NCBI GenBank assembly: GCA_002722245.1
Contig: PBLA01000005.1
Span: 1 to 38,798 of the forward strand
Length of the DNA: 38,798 nt
Direction of reading: 5' to 3'
From: Flavobacteriales bacterium
Lineage (GTDB): Bacteria > Bacteroidota > Bacteroidia > Flavobacteriales_C > GCA-002722245
The position numbers and the translations under genes are program-made. The notes below the pieces were generated by a model, which saw nothing but the letters and a program-made list of their open reading frames with translations, did no database searches and was not told where the DNA came from. The stretch's first letter is position 1, and each line of letters begins with the position of its first letter. Below are positions 1 through 9,125 of this stretch, in pieces.

Positions 1-3000
1 TTCTACTCTACAACAGGAGGAGCGCCCTGGGTATCGATTGGGAGCTCAAATAGTGAAACATACGATCCAGGTACTTTAACAGCAGACAGATGGTATAAGA
101 GAGCAGTTACATCTTGTGGAGAAACAAAAGAGACAAGTGCAGTAAAAGTCACAGTAAATCCAAGTGTAGATGCAGGAGCAATTGGTAGTTCTCAAACAGT
201 TTGTTCTGGTGAGAACCTAGCGTCCCTTTCGAGTATTATTGATGCTAGTGGAGGTGATGGATCATATGTTTATGAATGGTTTTGGTCCGCTAGTGGTATA
301 GCGCCATGGGTTTCGGTAAGTAGCTCTAACAGTGCCACGTATGATCGCCCCTCTGGTTTATTTACGGATCGATGGTATAAGCGTGTAGTAAGTTCTTGTG
401 GGCAAATAGAGGAAACAAGTACGATAAAAATAACGGTTTCAGAATTACCTACTGTTAGTGCTGTTTTGAGCAGTGAAAGGTGTGGGTCCGGAACACTTAG
501 TTTACAAGCTTTTTCAAGTTCAGATTCCATCGAGTGGTTTTCATCTTCTTTGGGTGGCAGTAGTATAGGATTTGGTAGTCCATGGTTGACTCCCATTTTA
601 TCATCTGATTCTATTTTTTATGCAGAAGCGGTGAATTCTGATGGTTGTAGATCAGATATAAGGACTGCTGTTTTGGCTGAAATTCATTCATTACCAGAAG
701 TTAATTTAGGAAACGATACGAGTATTTGTACAAATATGAATATTACGTTTGATGCACTCGTTGGTTCAAGTTGGTTGTGGAGCAACGGGGAGAATTCAAG
801 ATCTATAAATGTAGATAGTGCTGCTACTTATGATGTAGTTGTGACAAGTTCCGAGGGATGTATTGGGTATGATACAATTATTTTAAGTTTAGATTCTTTA
901 CCGATTATAAATTTAGGGCGCGACACATCAATTTGTTCTGTATCAAATATTGTTTTGGATGCAGGCGCTTCAAAGGGTGATGATTTTCTATGGGTTCCTA
1001 GTAACGAGATAAGTTCATCAATTACGGTTAATTCAGTAAATGAATATAGTGTGAGTGTTACCGACGGAGAAGGGTGTATTGGTAAGGATACAATTGTTGT
1101 TGGAATTAATAATAATCCATCAGTTGATTTGGGTATTGACCGCACCATTTGTTTTAAAGATTCCGTTACATTTGATGCTGGTCCAGGGTTTGATTATTTG
1201 TGGTCGACAGGTGAAAAAAATCAAACTATTACCGTAGGTTCATCTACTAATTATAGTGTTATTATTACAGATTCATTTGCGTGTTCAGACACCGATAGTG
1301 TTAATTTATACATTGATAGCTTGCCTGTAGTTGAACTCGGTAATGATACTTCAATTTGTGCAGATCAAACCATTACTTTTGATGCAGGTGGTCCAGGGTA
1401 TAATTATAAATGGCTACCTAACAATGAATCTTCTAGAACAATTTCTGGTGTTAATATTGCTGATCGTTATAGTGTTGAAATTACGGATGGGAATGGTTGT
1501 AAAGGTTTCGATACAATTCATTTATCGATTGATACATTGCCATTTATTGATTTGGGTCCTGATTCCTCCCTGTGTGATGGTGATTCTATGGTATTAAACG
1601 CGGGAAGTCCCTATGAATATATATGGAGTCCGATGTCAACTACTAGTCAGTATGTAACTATCAAGGAAGCGGGAAGTTATACTGTTTCGATAACAGATAG
1701 TAATGGTTGTGTTAATACAGATGATATTTCAGTAGCGCTTGATACAATTCCTGTCATTGATTTAGGAAACGATACAAGTATTTGCCAGTTTGAAACTATT
1801 ATGTTGGGTGTTCCAGGTATTGAGGGAACTATGCAATGGAATACATTGGATACAGGAGCACTGATCTTAGCATCAATACCGGGTGAATATTCAGTGACAA
1901 TAACGGATGCTAATGGATGTGTGGGATATGATACGCTTAAATTGGATCTAGATACATTACCAGTTATCGATCTTGGTCCTGATACAAGTATTTGTTTTGG
2001 AGATTCACTATTTATCGTTGCTCAAAAAGGGGTGAGTTGGATATGGAATACAGGTGCAGTAACACGAGACTTAACTGTAACTAGTGCTAATAATTATCGT
2101 GTGATTGTGACAGATAGTAATGGATGTAAAGGTCAAGATGAACTCGATTTAACTGTTAATGAATTGCCCCTAGTTGATTTGGGAAATGATACAAGTATTT
2201 GTGCGGATAGTTCATTAATTATTTATGCAGGAAATGTTGGTTCGGAAATAGTTTGGAATACACTTGATACTGGTGGTGTTTTATTGGTTCAGAATCCTAA
2301 CGTATATAGTGTTGCTGTAACTGATACAAATGGATGTATAAATTATGATACACTTTTAGTTGAACAAGATTCTCTTCCTATTGTTTTTCTAGGTAATGAT
2401 ACGTCGATTTGTGCGGACTCAACATTATCAATCAATGCTAATCAACCTTTAGCAGCGAGTTATCTTTGGAATACAGGGCAGAATTCATCCTCTATTATAG
2501 TAGATTCTAGTGGCAATTATCGCGTTGCGGTTACAACCACTAAGGGATGTGTTGGGTATGGTGAATTAAATCTTTCTATTAACAATTTACCGCTGCCAGA
2601 TCTTGGTGTTGATATGAATTTATGTCAAGGTGATTCCATCATTTTTAGGAATACGTTGAGTGATGTTGATGTCTCTTGGCTCCCAAATTATTCTTCGGTT
2701 GATTCAATCATTGTATTCGTATCAGGATCTTATGTTATTGCGGTAACAGATAGCAATAATTGTGTGGGGTATGATACGGCTCTAGTTACAGTTCATGCTC
2801 TACCAGATGTTGATTTAGGATTGGATAGGCAATTTTGCGAAGGGGAGGAAAGAGTCATTAATGCTGGAAATGATGGAGAAATCTATATTTGGAATACTGG
2901 AGATTCTGTTGCGCAAATTAATGTGGTTGAGTCTGGAGAATACTATGTTCAAGTATACAATAGTGAAAATTGTAGCCGGTCTGATACAATAGTCGTGGTT

Positions 3001-4191
3001 GTTGATACTGTTCCTGAAGTGAATTTAGGTGTGGATACCTCTATTTGTAATAATGAATCGCTTGAATTAATTGCGAACAATAGTGGAGCGAATTACATAT
3101 GGTCCACAGGAGAGACGAGTTCATCTATTTCAGTAAGCCAAGCTTCACTTTATTGGGTGTCGGTAACAAATTCATTTAATTGTTCCAATTCTGATTCTAT
3201 CGTACTCCAAGTTAATCCATTGCCAAATGTTCATTTAGGCATAGATCAATCTGTTTGTGACTATTTGCCAATCAGCTTAGGAGTTGTGGAAAAAAATGCA
3301 CTTTCCTATATATGGAATACAGGAGAAATCACCGATTCAATTCAAACTAATATTCCAGGGGAATATTACATTAGTGTCATTGACACCAATAATTGTTTCA
3401 ATTCCGATACGATTCAATTAAGTGAAGGACTAGATTTAGATGTGGTAATGTCTGCAGACTCAGTGATTTGTATAGGCGATGAAACAACAGTTACTATAAC
3501 AAGTGTTGCTAATGAGACAGGAATACTCACGTATGATTGGAGTACAGGTGATTATAGTGATGAAATACTTGTTGGAGTCGGTGGTGAATATTCAGTTTTA
3601 ATCATTGATGAAAAAGGGTGTTGGGGAATAGATACCATAACTATTCGTGAGCAATTTCCACCCTCAATAGAACTTGTAGCGGATAGTTTATGGATGTGTA
3701 GTATGGAAGAGGCAAAAGAAACAGTTAACATTAGTGCTATGCATTCAGGTTCTTACGTAGAGTGGGATGATGGTTCTATTGGAGAATCTTATGTAACCGA
3801 AGAATCAGGTCTGTTTCAAGCAAAAGTAGTTGATAGTTTTGGTTGTTCAGCCGAAGACACAATTACGATTCATGAGTATTGTAGATTGGTAGATTTAACA
3901 TTACCAAATATTTTCACCCCAGATGGAGATGGAATTAATGATGATTTTATTCCTTTTGAATTGGAATGGGAGGATTTGGATTATATGATGGCAAATCTAA
4001 CTTATATCAAATTTAGAGTATATAATAGGTGGGGTAAAATGGTGTTTTTTTCATCGGGGGTAGTTCCACGGTGGGATGGATTTAATACTAAGGGTGCAAA
4101 GTCACCTCATGGGACCTATTTTTGGATTGTTGAATATGGAGATATTCATGACAGATCCTTCCAAAATAATGGGTTTGTTCGATTAAATTAA
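1..4191 (+). CDS. Giant secreted Ig-like repeat adhesin with T9SS type B sorting domain (5' end outside window)
   Basis: The frame is open from base 1 to the stop at 4189-4191, giving 1396 residues with no start, so the gene begins upstream; the TTG at 466 is internal. Visible modules in order: about two SprB-like repeats (residues 1-150, with W..S and YxPGxLTxDRWYKR patterns); one Ig-like unit of the CHU_C-associated kind (about 150-230, ending in NSDGC); thirteen roughly 70-residue units (231-1143) carrying LGNDTSIC near the start and a conserved Cys near the end; two degenerate units; and a C-terminal module starting LPNIFTPDGDGINDDF (1301-1396). That last module is the gliding-motility/T9SS type B sorting domain, which in known proteins directs export across the outer membrane and cell-surface attachment. 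The paired cysteines probably form a disulfide in each repeat. A role in adhesion or gliding is inferred from the family; the ligand is unknown. A hairpin terminator follows. Confidence 0.9.
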   Translation, partial: FYSTTGGAPWVSIGSSNSETYDPGTLTADRWYKRAVTSCGETKETSAVKVTVNPSVDAGAIGSSQTVCSGENLASLSSIIDASGGDGSYVYEWFWSASGIAPWVSVSSSNSATYDRPSGLFTDRWYKRVVSSCGQIEETSTIKITVSELPTVSAVLSSERCGSGTLSLQAFSSSDSIEWFSSSLGGSSIGFGSPWLTPILSSDSIFYAEAVNSDGCRSDIRTAVLAEIHSLPEVNLGNDTSICTNMNITFDALVGSSWLWSNGENSRSINVDSAATYDVVVTSSEGCIGYDTIILSLDSLPIINLGRDTSICSVSNIVLDAGASKGDDFLWVPSNEISSSITVNSVNEYSVSVTDGEGCIGKDTIVVGINNNPSVDLGIDRTICFKDSVTFDAGPGFDYLWSTGEKNQTITVGSSTNYSVIITDSFACSDTDSVNLYIDSLPVVELGNDTSICADQTITFDAGGPGYNYKWLPNNESSRTISGVNIADRYSVEITDGNGCKGFDTIHLSIDTLPFIDLGPDSSLCDGDSMVLNAGSPYEYIWSPMSTTSQYVTIKEAGSYTVSITDSNGCVNTDDISVALDTIPVIDLGNDTSICQFETIMLGVPGIEGTMQWNTLDTGALILASIPGEYSVTITDANGCVGYDTLKLDLDTLPVIDLGPDTSICFGDSLFIVAQKGVSWIWNTGAVTRDLTVTSANNYRVIVTDSNGCKGQDELDLTVNELPLVDLGNDTSICADSSLIIYAGNVGSEIVWNTLDTGGVLLVQNPNVYSVAVTDTNGCINYDTLLVEQDSLPIVFLGNDTSICADSTLSINANQPLAASYLWNTGQNSSSIIVDSSGNYRVAVTTTKGCVGYGELNLSINNLPLPDLGVDMNLCQGDSIIFRNTLSDVDVSWLPNYSSVDSIIVFVSGSYVIAVTDSNNCVGYDTALVTVHALPDVDLGLDRQFCEGEERVINAGNDGEIYIWNTGDSVAQINVVESGEYYVQVYNSENCSRSDTIVVVVDTVPEVNLGVDTSICNNESLELIANNSGANYIWSTGETSSSISVSQASLYWVSVTNSFNCSNSDSIVLQVNPLPNVHLGIDQSVCDYLPISLGVVEKNALSYIWNTGEITDSIQTNIPGEYYISVIDTNNCFNSDTIQLSEGLDLDVVMSADSVICIGDETTVTITSVANETGILTYDWSTGDYSDEILVGVGGEYSVLIIDEKGCWGIDTITIREQFPPSIELVADSLWMCSMEEAKETVNISAMHSGSYVEWDDGSIGESYVTEESGLFQAKVVDSFGCSAEDTITIHEYCRLVDLTLPNIFTPDGDGINDDFIPFELEWEDLDYMMANLTYIKFRVYNRWGKMVFFSSGVVPRWDGFNTKGAKSPHGTYFWIVEYGDIHDRSFQNNGFVRLN
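691..3429 (+). repeat. Thirteen tandem ~210-bp coding repeats in the adhesin
   Basis: Units begin near 691, 898, 1112, 1321, 1537, 1747, 1957, 2164, 2374, 2587, 2800, 3010 and 3220, so the period is 204-216 bases, or 68-72 residues. Each unit opens with a [LIV]PxxxLGxDxxIC-like motif, continues with a Y/W-x-W(N/S)TG strand and closes with a YxVxVTDxxGC strand. The DNA copies are clearly diverged even where the protein motif is kept, so this looks like an old array rather than a recent expansion. Confidence 0.85.
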
Positions 4192-4221
4192 ATTTCGTTC
4201 TTTCTGTATATAAGTCAAGTT

Positions 4222-4258
4222 GAAAGTCATTCTCTACCCAGAGGATGGCTTTCCTTTT
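4222..4258 (+). terminator. Hairpin terminator after the adhesin gene
   Basis: A 14-base arm (4222-4235) pairs with 4240-4253 across a four-base loop, with two G-U pairs and no mismatch. A T-rich tract follows. It lies about 30 bases after the adhesin stop and before hisH, so it should separate the two transcripts. Confidence 0.75.
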
Positions 4259-4340
4259 CCACTTTTTCCTATGCGAACAAGATGATAATTGCACTGAATT
4301 CTCCTTTTTTTTAACGAACTTTAGGTCTTAATTTTTTTTA

Positions 4341-4922
4341 ATGAGAATAGCGCTTATTGATTATGGTGCAGGCAACGTTCAGTCTGTTAAATATGCTATA
4401 AAGAGGTTGGGGTTTGAACCTATTCTTACCAAAGATCATGATGTGATTCGCGATGCGGATAAAGTCATATTTCCTGGCGTTGGAGCTGCTAAATCGGCCA
4501 TGGAACAATTAATAGATTCTGGATTGGATAAATTAATTCCTTCACTTAAACAACCTGTTTTAGGTATTTGTGTAGGTATGCAGCTGATGTGTAACTATTC
4601 TGAAGAGGGCGATGTTGAATGTTTAGGAATTATTGATGCTGAGGTGAAAAAATTTAGAGAGGGACTTAAAATACCCCACATGGGTTGGAATAATATTTCA
4701 GATTTTAAGTCTAAAATTTTTGATGGTTTATTGGAGGGTGAACAATTTTATTTTGTTCATAGTTTCTATGTTCCTGAAAATAAATATTCTGTGGCTTTAA
4801 CGAATTATGGAATTCGATTTAGTGCAGCCATTCAAAAAGATAATTTTTATGCTGTTCAGTTTCACACTGAAAAAAGTGGTGATGCTGGAGAGCAAATTTT
4901 AAAGCAGTTTTTAGAGTTATGA
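4341..4922 (+). CDS. hisH: Imidazole glycerol phosphate synthase, glutaminase subunit HisH
   Basis: HisH releases ammonia from glutamine and passes it to HisF, which uses it to make imidazole glycerol phosphate and AICAR in histidine biosynthesis. The 193-residue length is normal for this class I glutamine amidotransferase. The triad is visible: Cys77 in LGICVGMQ, and His175 and Glu177 in VQFHTEKS; the N-terminus (IALIDYGAGN) is typical. It starts at an ATG preceded by TAATTTTT (4329-4336), one base off the Bacteroidota -7 box and very close to the start. Its last four bases overlap hisA (ATGA), so translation is probably coupled. The upstream his genes usually found beside it are not in the window. 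Confidence 0.97.
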   Translation: MRIALIDYGAGNVQSVKYAIKRLGFEPILTKDHDVIRDADKVIFPGVGAAKSAMEQLIDSGLDKLIPSLKQPVLGICVGMQLMCNYSEEGDVECLGIIDAEVKKFREGLKIPHMGWNNISDFKSKIFDGLLEGEQFYFVHSFYVPENKYSVALTNYGIRFSAAIQKDNFYAVQFHTEKSGDAGEQILKQFLEL

Positions 4923-5638
4923 TAATTGTTCCAGCTATTGACCTTATTGAAGGGAAAGCCGTTAGATTAACTAAAGGCGATTACAATCAAAAAAAAGTGT
5001 ATCACGAGCATCCACTTGATGCTGCGAAAGAGTTTGAATCTGCTGGGTTTACCCATTTACACTTGGTAGATTTAGATGGTGCAAAAAGTGGGCATATTAT
5101 AAATCACGAAGTGCTTCGGGAAATTACTTCTAATACGTCATTAGTTGTTGATTTCGGAGGGGGAGTAAAAACAAATGAAGACATTAAATTGGCATTTGAA
5201 TGCGGTGCTTCCCAAGTTACAGGAGGAAGTATAGCTGTAAAAAATAGATCCTTATTTGAGGGCTGGCTTGAAAAGTATGGAGATAAGATTATTTTGGGTG
5301 CGGATGTGAAGGACAAGATGATTGCTGTTAATGGTTGGCTAGAAACCTCTAATTTAGAATTGTTTTCTTTCTTAGAAGATTATCATTCCAAAGGAGCTAA
5401 ATACGTTATTTGTACTGATATTGCGAAGGACGGTTTACTTGCTGGTAGCTCAAACGAATTATACGCCGAGATTATGAAGGAATTTCCTCAGCTAAAATTA
5501 ATTGCTTCTGGAGGAGTAACTACAGAAGATGATTTAAAAGCTCTGGAAGATATTGATTTATATGGAGCAATTGTTGGAAAAGCGATATACGAGGGGAAGT
5601 TAGAATTAGAAACATTAATGAAGTATCATAAGGTATAG
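4919..5638 (+). CDS. hisA: ProFAR isomerase HisA
   Basis: HisA isomerises N'-[(5'-phosphoribosyl)formimino]-AICAR ribonucleotide to its ribulosyl form (PRFAR), the substrate of HisF-HisH. The protein is a 239-residue (beta/alpha)8 barrel. Asp8 in VPAIDLIEGKAVRL and Asp129 in LGADVKD occupy the catalytic positions, and phosphate-binding loops are visible (VDFGGGVKT, ASGGVTTEDDL). The ATG overlaps the hisH stop by four bases and hisF starts three bases after its stop, so the three genes form one tightly packed transcript. Confidence 0.97.
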   Translation: MIIVPAIDLIEGKAVRLTKGDYNQKKVYHEHPLDAAKEFESAGFTHLHLVDLDGAKSGHIINHEVLREITSNTSLVVDFGGGVKTNEDIKLAFECGASQVTGGSIAVKNRSLFEGWLEKYGDKIILGADVKDKMIAVNGWLETSNLELFSFLEDYHSKGAKYVICTDIAKDGLLAGSSNELYAEIMKEFPQLKLIASGGVTTEDDLKALEDIDLYGAIVGKAIYEGKLELETLMKYHKV

Positions 5639-5641
5639 CTT

Positions 5642-6397
5642 ATGTTATCAAAAAGAATTATTCCATGTCTTGACATAAAAGATGGAAGGACTGTAAAAGG
5701 TGTAAATTTTGTTGGATTAAGGGACGCAGGTGACCCTGTTGATTTAGCTGAAATCTATTCTAAAGAAGGTGCGGATGAACTAGTTTTTTTGGATATTACA
5801 GCTACGCATGAAAAACGTAAGACACTTTTAGATTTAGTAGCAAGGGTTGCAGAGCGAATTAATATCCCTTTTACAGTTGGGGGAGGAATATCAGAATTGT
5901 CAGATGCTCGTGCCCTACTTAAGGCAGGAGCAGATAAAATTAGTATCAATTCTGCCGCAGTGAAACGTCCTGAATTGATTAACGAACTTAGTACAGCATT
6001 TGGCGCTCAGTTTGTTGTGGTTGCTATTGATGCAAAATATACTGAACAGGGATGGAAAGTTTATCTAAGGGGAGGTAGAGATCGAACGGAAATTGATTTG
6101 TTTGACTGGGCTAAGGAGTGTCAAGACCGAGGTGCTGGTGAAATATTGTTTACCTCTATGGATCATGACGGAACCAAGTCTGGTTTTGCCAATAAAGAAC
6201 TTGCTCACTTGTCTTCAATGTTAACTATTCCAATTATTGCATCGGGAGGTGCTGGAAATATGGTACACTTTAAAGATGTTTTTCAACAAGGTAAATCTGA
6301 TGCGGCGTTAGCGGCGAGTATTTTTCACTTTAAAGAAATTTCGATTCCTGATTTGAAAAAATATCTTAACGATGAAAATATTCCAATAAGGCTTTAA
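5642..6397 (+). CDS. hisF: Imidazole glycerol phosphate synthase, cyclase subunit HisF
   Basis: HisF is the cyclase half of the HisH-HisF complex and converts PRFAR plus ammonia into imidazole glycerol phosphate and AICAR. It has 251 residues, the usual size. Key motifs are [15 protein letters not shown] with catalytic Asp11, VVAIDAK with the second catalytic Asp129, and the phosphate-binding loops FTVGGGI and IASGGAG. hisI or hisIE, which commonly follows hisF in Bacteroidota, is absent; the next gene is an M1 peptidase. Confidence 0.97.
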   Translation: MLSKRIIPCLDIKDGRTVKGVNFVGLRDAGDPVDLAEIYSKEGADELVFLDITATHEKRKTLLDLVARVAERINIPFTVGGGISELSDARALLKAGADKISINSAAVKRPELINELSTAFGAQFVVVAIDAKYTEQGWKVYLRGGRDRTEIDLFDWAKECQDRGAGEILFTSMDHDGTKSGFANKELAHLSSMLTIPIIASGGAGNMVHFKDVFQQGKSDAALAASIFHFKEISIPDLKKYLNDENIPIRL

Positions 6398-6425
6398 ATA
6401 AGGTTTGATTTTCTATCATTGCAGA

Positions 6426-8099
6426 ATGAAAAAATTTTTGTTGTTGATCGGTTTTGTACTTCACTTTTGTGTTTATGGAGGAAGCCTAACAACAAGTAAA
6501 GATTCTATTAGAGGTGCATTACGACCCGAAAGAAATTGCTTTGATGTAACGTTTTATGATTTATCTGTCAATATTGATCCCGATCAAAAGCGAATTAGTG
6601 GAAAAAATGACATTTATTTTACCGCATTATCAGAAGCAAAAACTATTCAAATTGATTTGTTTAGACAGTATCAAGTTGCCACCATTCAATTATTCGCTCC
6701 TATTGATAGTACAGGAATTGAAGAATTGATATCGGCATCCTATCGTAAGGTTGAAGACGCCTTATTTATAACATTCAGTGAGGCTATTTACCCGGGGAAA
6801 CAGTATAAATTACGAATATCTTATTTTGGAAAACCGAATGTGGCAAAAAAAGCGCCTTGGGATGGTGGTTTTGTGTGGCAAAAAGATTCGTTAAATCGAC
6901 ACTTTTGTGGTGTGGCTTGCGAAGGATGGGGAGCGAGCAGTTGGTGGCCTTGTAAGGATCATTTGTCTGATGAGCCCGATTCGATGATGATGACATATAC
7001 AGTGCCTAGCGGTTATGACTGTATTGCTAATGGTCAGTTACAAAAACATTATACAAAAACAGAAATAGGCGGTAATTATAAAACTTCCGAGGTGTTTGAA
7101 TGGAAAGTAACTTACCCGATTAATACGTATAATGTCACTTTTTATTTGGGAAAGTTTAAAAAAGTATTTGATTGGTACGTGTCAAATGGCGATTCTTTGT
7201 CCACAGAATTTTATGCCTTAGACTATAACTATGATAAAGCAAAAAAACATTTTGAACAGGTACATCCAATGCTTGAGATATATGAACGTCTTTTTGGTAA
7301 ATTTCCTTTTTGGAATGATGGTTTCAAGTTAGTAGAGGCACCCTACCTTGGAATGGAGCATCAGTCCGCTATTGCATATGGGAATAAATATAAAAAAGGG
7401 TATTTAGGCTACCATCCAAAAGGAATGGATTTTGATTACATTATTATCCATGAAACAGGTCATGAATATTGGGGGAATAGTGTGAGTATGAATGATTTAG
7501 CAGATATGTGGATTCATGAAGGGTTCTGTACATATACAGAAGTGCTGTATGCTGAAAAAATGTACGGTGAGCCTGCTATGATTGATTATCTTAGATCACA
7601 ACGTCGATTTAAAAATGATCAACCGATCATTGGGGAATATGAGATTAATCAAGAAGGGAGTACCGATATGTATCACAAGGGATCATGGATGTTACATACA
7701 ATCCGAAATTTTGTCAATAATGATTCCATCTGGTTTAAAACAATAAGAACATTTTATACCGATTTTGAACGAAAAAATACATCAACCGATGAAGTGTTAA
7801 GTTGGTTTGGAGATAATTTAGGAGAAGAGGTGAAAGAATTATTTATTCGTTACCTATACAAAGCAGATATACCTATTTTGCACTTTCAAAAAAAGCGGTT
7901 TTTGTGGAAGAAAAGTTTGTTAATCAAATGGAAATCAGAATCTAGTGATTTTTTTCTCCCGATCCAGATCAATGAAAAAAAGGTAACTCCTTCCAATACA
8001 TGGGAAAAAATAAGAGTAAAAAACTTTAAACAATTAAGGAAGCAACTCGATTGGACTTATGCTTTGTATGATATTGAAGAGCTTGGGACGAATAAATGA
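6426..8099 (+). CDS. Secreted M1-family zinc metallopeptidase
   Basis: This 557-residue protein begins with a signal peptide (MKKFLLLIGFVLHFCVYGGS) and should act in the envelope or outside the cell. The gluzincin site is intact: HETGH at 342-346 and the third zinc ligand Glu365 in WIHEGF, 18 residues later. LGMEHQSA takes the place of the classic GAMEN exopeptidase motif, keeping its Glu, and DMYHKG supplies the likely transition-state Tyr. It has the N-terminal beta domain and catalytic domain but is too short for the large C-terminal domain of PepN-type enzymes. A TTG 21 bases upstream is in frame, but the ATG at 6426 places the signal peptide correctly. It lies 28 bases after hisF. The substrate is unknown; aminopeptidase activity is inferred. 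Confidence 0.9.
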   Translation: MKKFLLLIGFVLHFCVYGGSLTTSKDSIRGALRPERNCFDVTFYDLSVNIDPDQKRISGKNDIYFTALSEAKTIQIDLFRQYQVATIQLFAPIDSTGIEELISASYRKVEDALFITFSEAIYPGKQYKLRISYFGKPNVAKKAPWDGGFVWQKDSLNRHFCGVACEGWGASSWWPCKDHLSDEPDSMMMTYTVPSGYDCIANGQLQKHYTKTEIGGNYKTSEVFEWKVTYPINTYNVTFYLGKFKKVFDWYVSNGDSLSTEFYALDYNYDKAKKHFEQVHPMLEIYERLFGKFPFWNDGFKLVEAPYLGMEHQSAIAYGNKYKKGYLGYHPKGMDFDYIIIHETGHEYWGNSVSMNDLADMWIHEGFCTYTEVLYAEKMYGEPAMIDYLRSQRRFKNDQPIIGEYEINQEGSTDMYHKGSWMLHTIRNFVNNDSIWFKTIRTFYTDFERKNTSTDEVLSWFGDNLGEEVKELFIRYLYKADIPILHFQKKRFLWKKSLLIKWKSESSDFFLPIQINEKKVTPSNTWEKIRVKNFKQLRKQLDWTYALYDIEELGTNK

Positions 8100-8106
8100 T
8101 ATCGTT

Positions 8107-8114
8107 TATCTTTG
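8107..8114 (+). promoter_or_regulatory. Bacteroidota -7 box for the 8144 gene
   Basis: TATCTTTG matches TANNTTTG, 29 bases before the ATG; no clear -33 TTG is seen. The leader holds two exact copies of ATTAACCA (8121-8128 and 8129-8136). Confidence 0.55.
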
Positions 8115-8143
8115 CGTCCAATTAACCAATTAACCAACTAACG

Positions 8144-8698
8144 ATGAAAAAAATATATACCCTTCTGTTATTGATAGTTTCACTTATTAGCGTAGCGCAA
8201 GAACAAAAAAAAGACCCATTAATTGTGAATGTGGAAGGAGTGTATGGTTTAGGCGGTATATATGATGACGCGCTACAGTCTGGAGGAGTTGGATTAGGAA
8301 TAGGAGCATGGCTTCCATTTAAAGACGGATTTATAGATTTGGGCTTGGATATTACTTCATCTTCCTCAAGAAATAATGGGGAGTTACAATTGCTGTTTGT
8401 GAAGCCTTTCAGTTTGATGAAGGACTCTACGATGGAGCTAAAAGGATATGCAGGTGTTGGTGTTGTGATCGGGCGAATCTTTAATAATAAAGACCATTTT
8501 GGCCCGGGAGTGGATGATTATAATGATGGAGGTCTTATTGGTAATTTAGGTTTAGAGCTAAAGCCTATAAATGCTAATTATGCTTTTTATTTGGATGCGA
8601 AAACAGGAATTGTAAGTGTTCCTCAATGGGCTCAGAGTATTACAACCCCTTTTAAAATTTCATTGGGTTATCGATTTCTTTTAGAATATTCTAAATAA
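8144..8698 (+). CDS. Small predicted outer-membrane beta-barrel protein
   Basis: This 184-residue protein has a signal peptide ending near ISVAQ|EQKKD. The mature part is rich in glycine and alternating hydrophobic strands (GVGLGIGAWLPF, GYAGVGVVIGRIF, LIGNLGLELKPI) and ends in ISLGYRFLLEYSK, an aromatic-rich C-terminal strand as in small outer-membrane barrels. I do not recognise a named family. It has its own -7 box and lies between the M1 peptidase and the L33 operon. Localisation is inferred from sequence character; the function is unknown. Confidence 0.8.
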   Translation: MKKIYTLLLLIVSLISVAQEQKKDPLIVNVEGVYGLGGIYDDALQSGGVGLGIGAWLPFKDGFIDLGLDITSSSSRNNGELQLLFVKPFSLMKDSTMELKGYAGVGVVIGRIFNNKDHFGPGVDDYNDGGLIGNLGLELKPINANYAFYLDAKTGIVSVPQWAQSITTPFKISLGYRFLLEYSK

Positions 8699-8704
8699 GG
8701 GTTG

Positions 8705-8732
8705 TTGATAAAGAAAAAAAGATGTAATTTTG
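8705..8732 (+). promoter_or_regulatory. Promoter of the rpmG-DUF4295 operon
   Basis: A TTG at 8705-8707 and TAATTTTG at 8725-8732 are separated by 17 bases, a good match to the Bacteroidota TTG-N17-TANNTTTG promoter. The predicted start of transcription is about 25 bases before the rpmG ATG. Confidence 0.75.
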
Positions 8733-8761
8733 CCTTCCGCAATTTTTAAGTTGAAAATAAA

Positions 8762-8944
8762 ATGGCTAAAAAAGGAGATAGAGTACAGGTGATTATGGAG
8801 TGCACAGAGCACAAAGAATCTGGTCAACCAGGTACTTCAAGATACATTACGACAAAGAACAGAAAGAATACTCCGGAGAGATTAGAGTTGAAAAAATTCA
8901 ACCCAATCTTGAAGAAAATGACAGTTCATAAAGAAATTAAATAA
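8762..8944 (+). CDS. rpmG: 50S ribosomal protein L33
   Basis: This 60-residue basic protein matches Bacteroidota L33 along its length ([43 protein letters not shown] at the end). It is a small protein of the large ribosomal subunit near the E site. The four-cysteine zinc ribbon of some L33 forms is missing, with only one Cys, so this is the zinc-free type. In many Bacteroidota rpmB (L28) directly precedes it; here a promoter does. DUF4295 follows after eight bases. Confidence 0.96.
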   Translation: MAKKGDRVQVIMECTEHKESGQPGTSRYITTKNRKNTPERLELKKFNPILKKMTVHKEIK

Positions 8945-8952
8945 ATTAAGAC

Positions 8953-9102
8953 ATGGCTAAGAAAACGGTAGCAACTTTACAAAAAGGTGGTAAGACTTAT
9001 ACTAAAGTGATTAAAACGGTTAAGTCAGAGAAGACAGGTGCATATATCTTTAAAGAAGAAATGGTACCTAACGAGCAAGTTAAAGATTTCCTTAGTAAAT
9101 AA
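8953..9102 (+). CDS. DUF4295 small basic protein
   Basis: This 49-residue lysine-rich protein (MAKKTVATLQKGGKTYTKV at the start, KDFLSK at the end) corresponds to the DUF4295 family, which is found beside L33 in Bacteroidota. Its size, charge and constant place next to rpmG suggest a ribosome-associated protein, but the function is not established. It starts eight bases after rpmG and is followed by a hairpin terminator, so the two genes form a closed operon. Confidence 0.9.
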   Translation: MAKKTVATLQKGGKTYTKVIKTVKSEKTGAYIFKEEMVPNEQVKDFLSK

Positions 9103-9125
9103 GGAATTAATAATAAAACATATCT

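Noticed and set aside
691-3429. CRISPR-like array
   Set aside because: The period is about 210 bases, inside a reading frame, with diverged copies and no short identical repeats with spacers.
466-4191. Adhesin starting at the TTG at 466
   Set aside because: The frame is open and repeat-like all the way back to base 1, so 466 is internal to a larger gene.
8121-8136. Duplicate ATTAACCA as an operator or attachment site
   Set aside because: Two eight-base AT-rich copies in a leader are too short to support a specific site.
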